Assembly (NCBI GenBank): GCA_021780935.1
Contig: JAJXXT010000155.1
Span: 1 to 64,000 of the forward strand
Source of the DNA: Pseudomonadota bacterium
GTDB lineage: Bacteria; Pseudomonadota; Alphaproteobacteria; Acetobacterales; Acetobacteraceae
DNA: 64,000 nt
Direction: 5' to 3'
The notes under the pieces are model-generated. The model searched no databases. It had not been told where the DNA came from and was given only the letters and a program-made list of their open reading frames with translations. Shown piece after piece: positions 9,970 to 18,403 of this stretch; the stretch's first letter is position 1, and every line of letters starts with the position of its first letter. A program made the translations under genes and the position numbers.

Positions 9970-10838
9970 CCGGGGCAGCCGGCACCGGCGTCGCCGACCC
10001 CGACCTCACGAAGTCGGGTGTCGCCAGTAAGGATATCGCAAGCCCGGGCTTCGGTGAGTTGACGGCAGGCTCGCTCGGCGTGCGGCTCGCGACCACGGCG
10101 GCCGAGATCGACGCGGTACAGGCGCTTCGCTGGCACGTCTTCTACGAGGAAATGGGCGCGGTGCCGGATGCCGCGACGGCCGCAACCAGACGCGACCACG
10201 ACGCGTTCGACACGGTCGCCGACCATCTCCTGGTGCTCGACCACACGCGCGGCGAGGGCGGGGCCGCCGTTGTCGGCTGCTACCGGCTGATCAGGGCACC
10301 CGCCGCCTCGCGCATCGGCCATTTCTACTCTGCCGACGAATACGACCTCGCCCGCGTGCTCGCCTTCGAGGGCGAGGTGCTGGAGCTCGGCCGCTCCTGC
10401 GTGCATGCCGACTACCGCAACCGCATGGTCATGCAGCTGCTGTGGCGCGGTATCGCGGCCTATGTGTTCCTGCACGAGATCGGGCTGATGTTCGGCTGCG
10501 CCAGCCTGCCGGGAACCAACCCCGACGCGGTGGCGGCGGAGCTAACATATCTTTATCGCAATCATCTCGCTCCCGAACCAATCCGCCCGGTGGCTTTGCC
10601 ACATCGCCATATTGCGATGGACCGTCTCGGCGATGCGCCGCTCGATGCCCGCACCGCCCTCGCGGCATTGCCGCCGCTGATCAAGGGATATTTGCGGCTC
10701 GGCGGCTTCGTCGGCGAGGGTGCGGTGATCGACAGTGCGTTCAACACGGTCGATGTCGCCGTGGTGGTCAAGACCGACCTCGTCACCGACCGCTATTTCC
10801 GCCACTACGAGCGCAGCGTGCGCGAGGGCGCGGCGTGA
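9966..10838 (+). CDS. olsB: Ornithine N-alpha-acyltransferase, OlsB-like
   Basis: A 290-residue GNAT-related acyltransferase of the OlsB/hemolysin family, which attaches 3-hydroxyacyl from acyl carrier protein to ornithine to give lyso-ornithine lipid. Family landmarks are QALRWHVFYEEMGA, VVGCYRLI, GEVLELGRSCVHADYRNR, LWRGIAAYVFLHEIGLMFG and the closing LIKGYLRLGGFVGEGAVID. The N-terminal 30 residues are a variable extension. The O-acylating partner OlsA may be the PlsC-like protein at 35.8-36.5 kb or encoded elsewhere. It is translationally coupled to the fur-family gene. Confidence 0.85.
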   Translation: MTGAAGTGVADPDLTKSGVASKDIASPGFGELTAGSLGVRLATTAAEIDAVQALRWHVFYEEMGAVPDAATAATRRDHDAFDTVADHLLVLDHTRGEGGAAVVGCYRLIRAPAASRIGHFYSADEYDLARVLAFEGEVLELGRSCVHADYRNRMVMQLLWRGIAAYVFLHEIGLMFGCASLPGTNPDAVAAELTYLYRNHLAPEPIRPVALPHRHIAMDRLGDAPLDARTALAALPPLIKGYLRLGGFVGEGAVIDSAFNTVDVAVVVKTDLVTDRYFRHYERSVREGAA

Positions 10839-10839
10839 G

Positions 10840-11814
10840 GTGAAGCCTGGCGCGACGACAAGCCGTTTCGATATCATCATGACGGCGCCGCGCCTCGCGG
10901 CCCCAGCCGTCGCCCTGCTGGAGGCGGTGGGCTGCCGCATCCACTACATGCAGCCCTACCCCACCGCCGAGGCTGTCGGCGCCCTGGCGCGCGCGGTCGC
11001 AGCACATGCGATTCTGAGCCGCCAGGGCCCGGTCGATGCCGCGGCGATGGATGCCTCGCCCAATCTGCGCATCGTCGCGCGCCACGGCGTGGGTGTCGAT
11101 GACGTTGACATCGCGGCGGCGGCGGCGCGCGGCATCATGGTCGCCCGCGCGCCCGGCTCCAACACCACCGCCGTCGCGGAGCACACGCTGGCGCTGATCC
11201 TGGCACTGGCCAAGGATCTGCGCCCACTCGGCGCCACCATTGCCGCCGGCGGCTGGCGCGGCGCCGCGGGCCAGGTGCGCGACATCGAGGGGCTGGGTCT
11301 CGGGCTGCTCGGCTTCGGCGCGATCGGCCGGGCGGTGGCGCGGCTGGCGCTCGCCTTCGGTATGCGGGTCACCGCCTGCGACCCCGCCGCCCAGCCGATG
11401 GATGGGGTCACGCTGGTGGCCACCCCACCCGACCTCTGGCCGCTCGCCGGCGTGCTGTCGCTCCACTGCCCCTATCTGCCGGCAACACATCATGTCGTGG
11501 ACGCGACCGCGATCGCCGCCATGCCGCGCGGCGGCTTCGTCATCAACACCGCCCGCGGCGGCCTCATCGACGAGCCGGCCCTCATGGCGGGGCTCGATTC
11601 CGGACAGCTTGCCGGCGCGGCGCTCGACGTTTTCGAAACCGAGCCGCCGGCTGCCCTAGACCGGCTGCGCGACCATCCGCGCGTCCTCGTCACCCCGCAT
11701 GTCGCGGGCGTCACGCCGTGCTCGCTCGACGCGATGGGCACCATGGCCGCGGAATGCATCGCCGCCTGCCTCACCGGCGGCACCGTCCCGCCGGAGCGCA
11801 TCGTCTCGCCATGA
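10840..11814 (+). CDS. D-isomer-specific 2-hydroxyacid dehydrogenase
   Basis: A 324-residue NAD-dependent dehydrogenase of the SerA/GyaR superfamily. Visible are the catalytic-domain strand FDIIMTAPRL, the Rossmann loop GLLGFGAIGRAVARLA, the Arg-containing INTARGGLIDEPAL, the Glu in VFETEPP and the His in LVTPHVAGVTP. I start at GTG 10840, two bases after the olsB stop, because it keeps the first beta strand; ATG 10879 would cut it. Substrate is not deducible: phosphoglycerate, hydroxypyruvate and glyoxylate enzymes look alike here. The stop overlaps the lnt ATG. Confidence 0.85.
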   Translation: MKPGATTSRFDIIMTAPRLAAPAVALLEAVGCRIHYMQPYPTAEAVGALARAVAAHAILSRQGPVDAAAMDASPNLRIVARHGVGVDDVDIAAAAARGIMVARAPGSNTTAVAEHTLALILALAKDLRPLGATIAAGGWRGAAGQVRDIEGLGLGLLGFGAIGRAVARLALAFGMRVTACDPAAQPMDGVTLVATPPDLWPLAGVLSLHCPYLPATHHVVDATAIAAMPRGGFVINTARGGLIDEPALMAGLDSGQLAGAALDVFETEPPAALDRLRDHPRVLVTPHVAGVTPCSLDAMGTMAAECIAACLTGGTVPPERIVSP

Positions 11815-13310
11815 GGCTTCTCGCGGCGTTCCGCCGGCGGCCGGCCTGGGCCGCGGCTCTGCTGGGCGCTGCCTCCGCGCTGGCGCTGCCACCGTTCTTC
11901 CTGGTGCCGGTGCTGGGCCTGACCGTGCCTGGCCTGCTGGCGCTGCTCGGTGACGCCCGCACCTGGCGCCGCGCGCTCTGGCTCGGCTTCTGCTTCGGCT
12001 TCGCGCATCAGGTCGCGGGGCTGTACTGGATCACCGACGCGATCCTGGTGCGTGCCGCCGCGTTCTGGTGGCTGGTGCCGTTCGCCACCCCGGGTGTCGC
12101 TTTGCTGCTGGCCCCGTTCATCGCCGTGAGCGTGCTGGCCGCCTGGTTCGCGCCGCCGGGCTGGCAGCGGGTGCTGGTGCTGGCCGGGGCATGGACGCTG
12201 GCCGACCTCGCACGGGAGTTCGTCGCCACCGGGTTTCCGTGGAACCCCTGGGGCAGCGTCTGGGCGGCACCGACCGCGTGGGGCGATATCATGCAGCAAC
12301 CGGCGGCCTGGATCGGCGCGCCCGGGCTGACGCTGCTGACCGTGCTGGTGGCCGCTCTGCCGTGGCTCGGCCGACGCGGCATCGCCGCCTCCCTCGCGGT
12401 CCTCGTGGTCTGGGCCGGACTCGGCGCCTGGCGCCTCGACACGAAGCAGCCCCGGCCGCCCGGCCTGACCGTGGCGCTGATCCAGGGCAACATCGCGGAG
12501 GGACATAAATTCGATGCCGCCTTCGCCGCCGCCATCTTCCGAATCTATCTGCGGCTCACCCGCAGCGCGGCGCGGCGCATTCACGGCGGCGGCGTCATCA
12601 TCTGGCCAGAGACCGCGAGCCCCTATCTGCTCGGCCGCGACGGGCCGGCTCGCGCGGCCATCATGCACGCCTCAGGGGGCCTGCCCGTGTTCGCCGGCAG
12701 CGTGCGTTTCGGCAAGAACGGCAGGCCGCGTAACTCGCTCTACGCGCTGCTGGGCCCCGGCCCGCCCGCCGCCCGCTACGACAAGCGCCACCTGGTTCCG
12801 TTCGGGGAGTACCAGCCCGCCTGGCTGCCGCTGCAGATCGTCCCGGGCGGCGGGTTCGAGGCGGGGCACCGGTTCGAGACCTGGACATTGCCGGGTATTC
12901 CGCCGGTCGGCCCGCTGATCTGCTACGAGGCGATCTTTCCCGCCGAGGTGGTGGACGAAGCGAATCGGCCGGCCTGGATGGTCAACGTCACCAACGATGC
13001 CTGGTTCGGCAATTCGACCGGCCCCCGCCAGCACCTCGCCGCCGCCCGGCTGCGCGCCGTGGAGGAAGGAATGCCCCTCGTCCGCGCCGCCAACAGCGGC
13101 ATTTCCGCAGTGTTCGATGCGTTCGGACGCCAGACCGCCCGGCTCGGGCTGGAGCAGCGTGGCGTGCTGCTGGCGGCTCTGCCCGGCGCGCTGCCGCGCA
13201 CCATCTTCGCCCGTTTTGGGCTGGCGGTGCCGTTCGGGCTTGCGATACTGCTTTTGGTTGTCGCGATGTCGAAGGAAGTCTTATTTTTGAGACGCATTTC
13301 TGGGTTTTAG
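11811..13310 (+). CDS. lnt: Apolipoprotein N-acyltransferase
   Basis: A 499-residue inner-membrane enzyme that adds the third acyl chain to bacterial lipoproteins. An N-terminal membrane part of about six hydrophobic segments (residues 5-200) is followed by a nitrilase-type domain with the triad Glu267 (IWPETAS), Lys325 (YDKRHLVPFGEY) and Cys371 (LICYEAIFP). A C-terminal hydrophobic segment (FGLAVPFGLAILLLVVAM) completes the architecture. It follows the dehydrogenase with an ATGA overlap and is the last gene of the operon. Confidence 0.95.
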   Translation: MRLLAAFRRRPAWAAALLGAASALALPPFFLVPVLGLTVPGLLALLGDARTWRRALWLGFCFGFAHQVAGLYWITDAILVRAAAFWWLVPFATPGVALLLAPFIAVSVLAAWFAPPGWQRVLVLAGAWTLADLAREFVATGFPWNPWGSVWAAPTAWGDIMQQPAAWIGAPGLTLLTVLVAALPWLGRRGIAASLAVLVVWAGLGAWRLDTKQPRPPGLTVALIQGNIAEGHKFDAAFAAAIFRIYLRLTRSAARRIHGGGVIIWPETASPYLLGRDGPARAAIMHASGGLPVFAGSVRFGKNGRPRNSLYALLGPGPPAARYDKRHLVPFGEYQPAWLPLQIVPGGGFEAGHRFETWTLPGIPPVGPLICYEAIFPAEVVDEANRPAWMVNVTNDAWFGNSTGPRQHLAAARLRAVEEGMPLVRAANSGISAVFDAFGRQTARLGLEQRGVLLAALPGALPRTIFARFGLAVPFGLAILLLVVAMSKEVLFLRRISGF

Positions 13311-13317
13311 GATTTTA

Positions 13318-13346
13318 TTGACGTCTTTCGGTTGTGTGGCTAACGT
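13318..13346 (+). promoter_or_regulatory. Candidate sigma-70-type promoter for the HTH regulator
   Basis: TTGACG at 13318-13323 and TAACGT at 13341-13346 are separated by 17 bases, in a relatively A+T-rich stretch directly after lnt. The next start codon is about 135 bases downstream. Confidence 0.4.
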
Positions 13347-13482
13347 CAGTTCAACCGAATCGCCGATGCTCATGCCGTGCGCCCGTCCCGAACGGTGCCG
13401 TTTGTGCCGAGAGTGTGGCGATGTGGCGTTGACGGGCCGCAAAGCGGAACGCAGCCGGCTGGCATGAGACGAAGGAGGCGGG

Positions 13483-13998
13483 ATGGTACAGGTGAGCGAC
13501 GCGGCCCAACCGGAGACCAAGACGGGCACGCCAGCGGACGAGCCGGAGGCCCTGCCGCCGGAGGTTCCGGAGAGCGGCCTGAAGCCGAGCCCGATCGACG
13601 CGCATGTCGGTGCGCGCATCCGCCTGCGCCGTACCTTGATGGGCATGTCGCAGGAACGGCTCGGCGAGGCGCTCGGCCTCACCTTCCAGCAGATCCAGAA
13701 ATACGAGCGCGGCGTGAATCGGGTCGGCGCATCGCGTCTCTATGATCTCGCGCACGTGCTCGATGTTCCGATCAGCTTTTTCTTCGATGACATGCCGGAA
13801 CCATTGACGCAGGGCGGCGGCGAGATCGCGGCGCGGCGCGGCTTCGGCTTCGCGGAAGCGCAGCAGGGCTTCAGTGACGACGCGCTGAACCGGCGCGAGA
13901 CGCTGGAACTGGTCCGAGCCTATTACCGCATCACCGACCCCGCGGTACGCAAACGCGTTTTCGACCTCATCAAGTCGCTGGTCCCCGAGGGCGATTAG
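13483..13998 (+). CDS. XRE-family helix-turn-helix regulator
   Basis: A 171-residue protein with a Cro/CI-type HTH at residues 40-105: HVGARIRLRRTLMGMSQERL, then GLTFQQIQKYERGVNRVGAS, then LYDLAHVLDVPISFFF. The N-terminal 35 residues are acidic and disordered, and the C-terminal helix (LVRAYYRITDPAVRKRVFDL) probably dimerises. This layout is widespread as a single-copy chromosomal regulator in Rhodospirillales and Rhizobiales, not a phage repressor. Its targets are unknown. It has its own upstream region of 170 bp and ends 16 bp before the convergent PAS-GGDEF pseudogene. Confidence 0.85.
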   Translation: MVQVSDAAQPETKTGTPADEPEALPPEVPESGLKPSPIDAHVGARIRLRRTLMGMSQERLGEALGLTFQQIQKYERGVNRVGASRLYDLAHVLDVPISFFFDDMPEPLTQGGGEIAARRGFGFAEAQQGFSDDALNRRETLELVRAYYRITDPAVRKRVFDLIKSLVPEGD

Positions 13999-14014
13999 CC
14001 GCAGTACGCCGCAC

Positions 14015-15274
14015 TCATCGGACGGTCGTTTGCGGCACCGTTACGTTGGCGGGCGGGGCCGGCCCCAAGGCATGCAGCATGACGGGGCGCGCACTGACCT
14101 CCACCACGCCGCGCGGCGCGGCCGTGTGGTCCATGCCGAGTGCCGCCACGGCCGCGACGACGCGACGCGCGGCGACCGCGGCACCCTCGGTATCGGTATC
14201 CGGCAACAGCAGGCAGAAACGTTCGCCGCCGGTTCGGACCGCGAGATCCGTGGGCCGGCGGATCGTGCCGGCCAGCGTACGGGCGATGCGGCGCAGGCAG
14301 GAATCGCCCGCGACGGTCCCGTAACGATCGGTGAAGGCGAGGTGGTGGCGGACGCGCACGGCAACCAGCGCCAGCGGCCGGCCGAGCCGGCGCGCGCGCA
14401 ACCGTGCCGCCAGCATCGCGGCATCGAGCCGGGCTCGGCTGGCAAGCCGCGTCAGCCGGTCCTCGAACAGCATCGTATCGAGCCGGCGGGTCAGTTCGGC
14501 CACCTGGGTTTCCAGCTGGCGCTCCCGCGTGATGTCGAGGGCGCCGAGCAGGAAGCCACGATCGCCGATATGGTGCGCCGTCACCGCGAGCAGCACGCGC
14601 CCACCATCCGCGCGTCAGCAGGGGAGCTCCAGGCGGGCCGTCTGGCCCGGTGCCAACGCGTCGAGCGCAGCCCGCAGCGCCGCCACCGCCGCCGGTGCCG
14701 CGTCGAGCCCGCGCGCGAGAAACTCCGCCGGCGTCGCGCCCAGCACCGCCCGGCAGGATGGGGAAACCCAGCGCGGCTTGCAGTCCCGGCCGAGGCGCAG
14801 GGCGAACCCGGCGCTCTCGCCCGCCAGCCGCTCCGCGTCCTCCTCCACCGCGGCGAGGCGCAACTGCGCCGCCGCAAGGTCTTGTTCGCGCCTGGCGAGG
14901 CGGACCGCGAGCCGCGCCGCCTGCTGCCGCCGCGGCACGATGAGCATGTGCCAGACCAGGCGGTGTGACAGCACAATGCCGACCGTCGCGCCCAGCACAA
15001 CGGCCTCCGGCGCGCCGTTGAGGGCCATGACGAACGGCACCGCGAGCCCCGGAACCGCCGCCGCCACCAGCCGCAAGGACAATGAAACTCCCTCCGGTGC
15101 GTTACCCGCCAGGGCACCGACGAACTCGGGCAGGCTCGGCCGTCCGCCGGCCGGCGTGTCTGCTGCCGGGGTGTCTGGTAGGGCGGTGGACAGGGTTTCA
15201 GCCTCTCGGATATCGCGCGAGTGTCGCCGGGAGAGGGTAAAGGAAGCGTTCAGCGACGAAGGACGAAACACCAT
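14015..15274 (-). pseudogene. Membrane PAS-GGDEF protein interrupted by an in-frame TGA
   Basis: One frame of 420 codons contains a single internal stop (TGA, 14615-14617). Before it come two membrane segments (about residues 65-110), a coiled coil and a PAS domain (LRLGRDCKPRWVSPSCRAVL). After it the PAS end (RVLLAVTAHHIGDRGFLL), a linker helix and a GGDEF domain (FEDRLTRLASRARLDAAM) resume in the same frame with no gap, so one CGA-to-TGA type change explains the split. The active-site loop reads TGGERF rather than GGDEF or GGEEF, so the cyclase was probably inactive before the stop arose. Start uncertain; 15274 overlaps the divergent gene by two bases. Confidence 0.75.
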
Positions 15275-16049
15275 GCAGACAACCGGGATGGCCAGCGGAT
15301 TCGCCTATCTGCCGGGCGGGAAACGGCCGTTTTCGGCCGGCGTCATCGCCCGGCCAGGCCATGCGCTGGTGCGCGTACGGCCGCGCGCCGCCCTGCCGCT
15401 CGCCGAGGGGCTCGACCTCGTCATCGGCCACCTCGCCGCGCGCGGCCTGCCGAGGCTGGCCCTCGCGGCGCTGGAGTTGCGTATGCCCTCAGCGCTGACA
15501 CCGGCCGATTTCGTCACCTTCAACGGTGACTACGCGACGCTGCTGCGCGAGCGCGGCTTGCTGCCTGGCGAGGCGTTTCCGATCGCGCGCAGCAACATGG
15601 CCCCGCTGTTCGACCCGCCGGCGACGGCGATGCTCAACGCCTTCACCTATGCGGCGCCCGCCGATGCGGCGCCCGCCGGTTTCGGGCGGCGCGACGCGGG
15701 CGCGGCCGATTTCGTCATCTCCGGCAAGCCGGAGCTTCGCGAGGACCCGCTGGGCATTATCGCCCCGGACATTGTAGCGGGGGGCGACACCTCGCCGGCG
15801 GGCATGGCGGAAAAGGCCCGCTTCGTCATCGACGCGCTGCGCGCCACCACGGTGGCGCTGGGCGGGGACTGGCGCCAGCTTACCGGTGCCCATGCCTACA
15901 CGACACGTCCGCTCGATGGCGCGATGGGCGTGCTGCGCGAATCCGGCCTTGCTTCCCTCGGCATCACGCTGGTGGCGGGCTACCCACCGGTCACTGGCCT
16001 CGATTTCGAGGTCGATGTCCGCGCCATCGCCACCCAGCTCGCCGTCTGA
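15273..16049 (+). CDS. CnbZ-like (2-aminomuconate deaminase-related) protein
   Basis: A 258-residue protein with YLPGGKRPFSAGVIARPGHA near the start and FVTFNGDYATLL, PIARSNMAPLFDPP and LGITLVAGYPPV further on. This pattern resembles the RidA-superfamily-related CnbZ proteins described as 2-amino-5-chloromuconate deaminases, but no ring-cleavage pathway genes are near, so the substrate here is unknown. A 15-bp duplication at 15651-15680 gives AAPAD-AAPAG. The start codon overlaps the start of the divergent GGDEF pseudogene. Confidence 0.5.
   Translation: MQTTGMASGFAYLPGGKRPFSAGVIARPGHALVRVRPRAALPLAEGLDLVIGHLAARGLPRLALAALELRMPSALTPADFVTFNGDYATLLRERGLLPGEAFPIARSNMAPLFDPPATAMLNAFTYAAPADAAPAGFGRRDAGAADFVISGKPELREDPLGIIAPDIVAGGDTSPAGMAEKARFVIDALRATTVALGGDWRQLTGAHAYTTRPLDGAMGVLRESGLASLGITLVAGYPPVTGLDFEVDVRAIATQLAV
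15651..15680. repeat. 15-bp tandem duplication in the CnbZ-like gene
   Basis: GCGGCGCCCGCCGAT is followed at once by GCGGCGCCCGCCGGT, giving the in-frame duplicated pentapeptide AAPAD/AAPAG in what is probably a loop. Confidence 0.85.
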
Positions 16050-16052
16050 CGC

Positions 16053-16556
16053 CTATTGCGGGTAGCCGTCACGCAATTGCGGGTTGTCGAAGGTCGGGTG
16101 GCGTAGCTCGTGCAGGGCCTCGCCCAGCGCCGCGGCGAGGCTGCGCTTCTCCTCCTCGCCGAGGCTGGCGCCGACTTCGATGGGCCGGAACCGCCCGCGC
16201 AGCACGAGCGCGGGCACCCGCGCCGGTCGCTCCTCCAGTGTCACCCGCAGCCAGGCGGTCGGCAGCTCCAGCCGGCTGGTCTGGCCGACCTTGTCACGAC
16301 GATGGATGACGAGCCTTGCCTCGGTCAGCAACAGACGCTCCTCGGTCTTTCCGATGCGCGCGCTGCGGCGAAAAAGGTAGAGGGCCAGCCCCAGTTCCCC
16401 GGCACCGAACACCGCGACCGGCCAGGCGCCGAGCAGCAGCGACAGGGTGATGTTGCAGGCGCAGGAGAGCAGGATCGCATAGCCGACATAGCGCACACCG
16501 CGCGGCCCGAGGCTGCGATACGGCGTCACCACAGCCTCGAAGATCGGCGCCTCCAT
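16053..16556 (-). CDS. DUF2244 integral-membrane protein
   Basis: A 167-residue protein with two transmembrane segments near the N-terminus (VGYAILLSCACNITLSLLLG and AVFGAGELGLALYLF) followed by a soluble beta-rich domain (ARLVIHRRDKVGQTSRLELP; LVLRGRFRPIEVGASLGEEE). It is divergent from nth, the arrangement seen in many alphaproteobacteria. Function unknown. The start at 16556 leaves 47 bp for two divergent promoters. Confidence 0.85.
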   Translation of the reverse strand: MEAPIFEAVVTPYRSLGPRGVRYVGYAILLSCACNITLSLLLGAWPVAVFGAGELGLALYLFRRSARIGKTEERLLLTEARLVIHRRDKVGQTSRLELPTAWLRVTLEERPARVPALVLRGRFRPIEVGASLGEEEKRSLAAALGEALHELRHPTFDNPQLRDGYPQ

Positions 16557-16603
16557 CGTCAGCCATCATAGCCGGGCGGCGCGCGCCGCGCCAGAATGCA
16601 GCG

Positions 16604-17248
16604 ATGGCAAGACCGATGACCCTCGCGGACGTGCGTGCCTTCATCGAGGCGCTCGCCCGCGCCAATCCCGCGCCGCGGACGGAGCTGCGTTACGGCTCGC
16701 ATTTCCAGCTTCTCGTCGCCGTCGTGCTCTCGGCGCAGACCACCGATGCCGCGGTGAACAAGGCCACGCCGGCGCTGTTTGCCGCCGCCCCTGATGCCGC
16801 CGCGATGGCCAGGCTCGGGGCCGAGGGCGTGGCGACCTACATCCGCTCCATCGGGCTGTGGCAGGCAAAGGCGAAAAACGTCGCCGCCCTGGCGGCACAG
16901 CTCATCGCCGAGCATGGCGGCGAGGTGCCCGCCACGCGCGAGGCGCTGGAGGCGCTGCCCGGCGTCGGCCGCAAGACCGCGAACGTGGTGCTCAACGTCG
17001 CCTTCGGCCAGGCGACGATGGCGGTGGACACGCATATTTTCCGCCTCGGCAACCGCACCGGCCTGGCGCCCGGCAAGACGCCGCGCGCGGTGGAGGAGGC
17101 GTTGCTGCGCCGCATCCCCAGGGAATACCTGCGCGACGCGCATCACTGGCTGATCCTGCATGGGCGCTACGTCTGCAAGGCACGCGCGCCGGACTGCGCG
17201 CATTGCGTCGCGCGTGCGCCGTGCCGGTATTCGCAGAAGGAAGTGTAA
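16604..17248 (+). CDS. nth: Endonuclease III
   Basis: A 214-residue HhH-GPD DNA glycosylase and AP lyase for oxidised pyrimidines. The helix-hairpin-helix with the catalytic Lys is LPGVGRKTANVVLN, and the catalytic Asp is in MAVDTHIFRLGNR. The [4Fe-4S] loop C-x6-C-x2-C-x5-C is intact (CKARAPDCAHCVARAPC). Length is normal for the family. Confidence 0.96.
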   Translation: MARPMTLADVRAFIEALARANPAPRTELRYGSHFQLLVAVVLSAQTTDAAVNKATPALFAAAPDAAAMARLGAEGVATYIRSIGLWQAKAKNVAALAAQLIAEHGGEVPATREALEALPGVGRKTANVVLNVAFGQATMAVDTHIFRLGNRTGLAPGKTPRAVEEALLRRIPREYLRDAHHWLILHGRYVCKARAPDCAHCVARAPCRYSQKEV

Positions 17249-17251
17249 AGA

Positions 17252-17271
17252 CTGGGGCCTTCAGGCCCCAG
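17252..17271. terminator. Hairpin terminator between nth and trpS
   Basis: CTGGGGCC-TTCA-GGCCCCAG is a perfect 8-bp stem with a UUCA loop, three bases after the nth stop. Because trpS converges from the other side, it may serve both strands. The downstream T-content is low. Confidence 0.65.
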
Positions 17272-17332
17272 GCCCCGAATATTGGATTGCGAAGGCGGCG
17301 GCTTTGCCGGGTCCCGGGCAGCGACCCCGGGT

Positions 17333-18331
17333 CTATGGCTTCAGGAACCCCACCAGCCGCATCGCCTCCGCCACGATCGGGTCGGCCAGGGCGGCGGCGC
17401 GCTGGGCGCCATCGCGCAGCACCGCGTCCACATGCGCGGGCTCCGCCAGCAGCCGGCGTGCTTCGTCGGCGATCGGCGCCAGCTTCGCCACCAGCAGGTC
17501 CGCGAGCGCCGGCTTGAACCGGGAAAATCCCTGCCCGCCCCATTGCCGCAGCACGCTGGCGTGGTCGGTGTCCTCCAGTGCGGCATAGATGCCGACGAGG
17601 TTGCGCGCCTCCGGCCGGCCCTCCAGCCCCTGCGGCTCGGAGGGCAGCGGCTCGGCATCGGTCTTGGCGCGGCGGATTTTCTGCGCGATCTCGTCGGCGC
17701 TGTCGTTGAGGTTGATCCGGCTCTGGTCCGAGGCGTCGGATTTCGACATCTTCTTGCTGCCGTCGCGCAGGCTCATCACACGCGCCGCCGGCCCCATGAT
17801 CAGGCCCTCGATCGCGGGGAAGAACTCGACGCCGAAATCGTGGTTGAATTTCTGCGCGACGTCGTTGGCCAGCTCCAGGTGCTGGCGCTGGTCGTCGCCC
17901 ACCGGCACCCGCGTCGCCTTGTAGGCGAGGATGTCGGCGGCCATCAGCACGGGATAGGTGTAGAGCCCCGCCGAGACGTTCTCGGTGTTCCGGCCGGCCT
18001 TGTCCTTGAACTGCGTCATCCGGTTGAGCCAGCCGAGGCGGGCGACACACTCGAAGATCCAGGCCAGGCGCACATGCGCCGCCACCTGCGACTGCAGGAA
18101 CAGGATCGAGCGCGCGGGGTCGATGCCGCAGGCAAGCAGGGACGCCGCCATCTCGCGCGTCTGGACGGTGAGCTGCGCCGGCTCCTGCCACTGCGTGATC
18201 GCATGCAGATCGACCACGCAATAGAGACAGTCATGCGTGTCCTGGAGCGGCACCCAATTGCGCATGGCGCCGAGATAATTGCCGAGAGTGGGCACGCCGG
18301 AGGGCTGGATGCCGGAGAAAATGCGCTGCAT
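17333..18331 (-). CDS. trpS: Tryptophanyl-tRNA synthetase
   Basis: A 332-residue class I aminoacyl-tRNA synthetase. The start [12 protein letters not shown] is at 18331; an upstream in-frame start would add 12 unrelated residues. The HIGH-equivalent is [10 protein letters not shown] and the KMSKS loop is [13 protein letters not shown]. It lies 72 bp downstream of murJ on the same strand. Confidence 0.96.
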   Translation of the reverse strand: MQRIFSGIQPSGVPTLGNYLGAMRNWVPLQDTHDCLYCVVDLHAITQWQEPAQLTVQTREMAASLLACGIDPARSILFLQSQVAAHVRLAWIFECVARLGWLNRMTQFKDKAGRNTENVSAGLYTYPVLMAADILAYKATRVPVGDDQRQHLELANDVAQKFNHDFGVEFFPAIEGLIMGPAARVMSLRDGSKKMSKSDASDQSRINLNDSADEIAQKIRRAKTDAEPLPSEPQGLEGRPEARNLVGIYAALEDTDHASVLRQWGGQGFSRFKPALADLLVAKLAPIADEARRLLAEPAHVDAVLRDGAQRAAALADPIVAEAMRLVGFLKP

Positions 18332-18403
18332 GGGCCGCGTTCTCCCGGCAAGCGGGGCAATGGTCAACCCAGAACGCGCGGCAAGCTGGACGAGCCCGGC
18401 GAT

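Noticed and set aside
14615..14617. TGA as a selenocysteine codon
   Set aside because: No SECIS-like hairpin follows, and PAS-GGDEF proteins have no known Sec at this place. A simple nonsense change is more likely.
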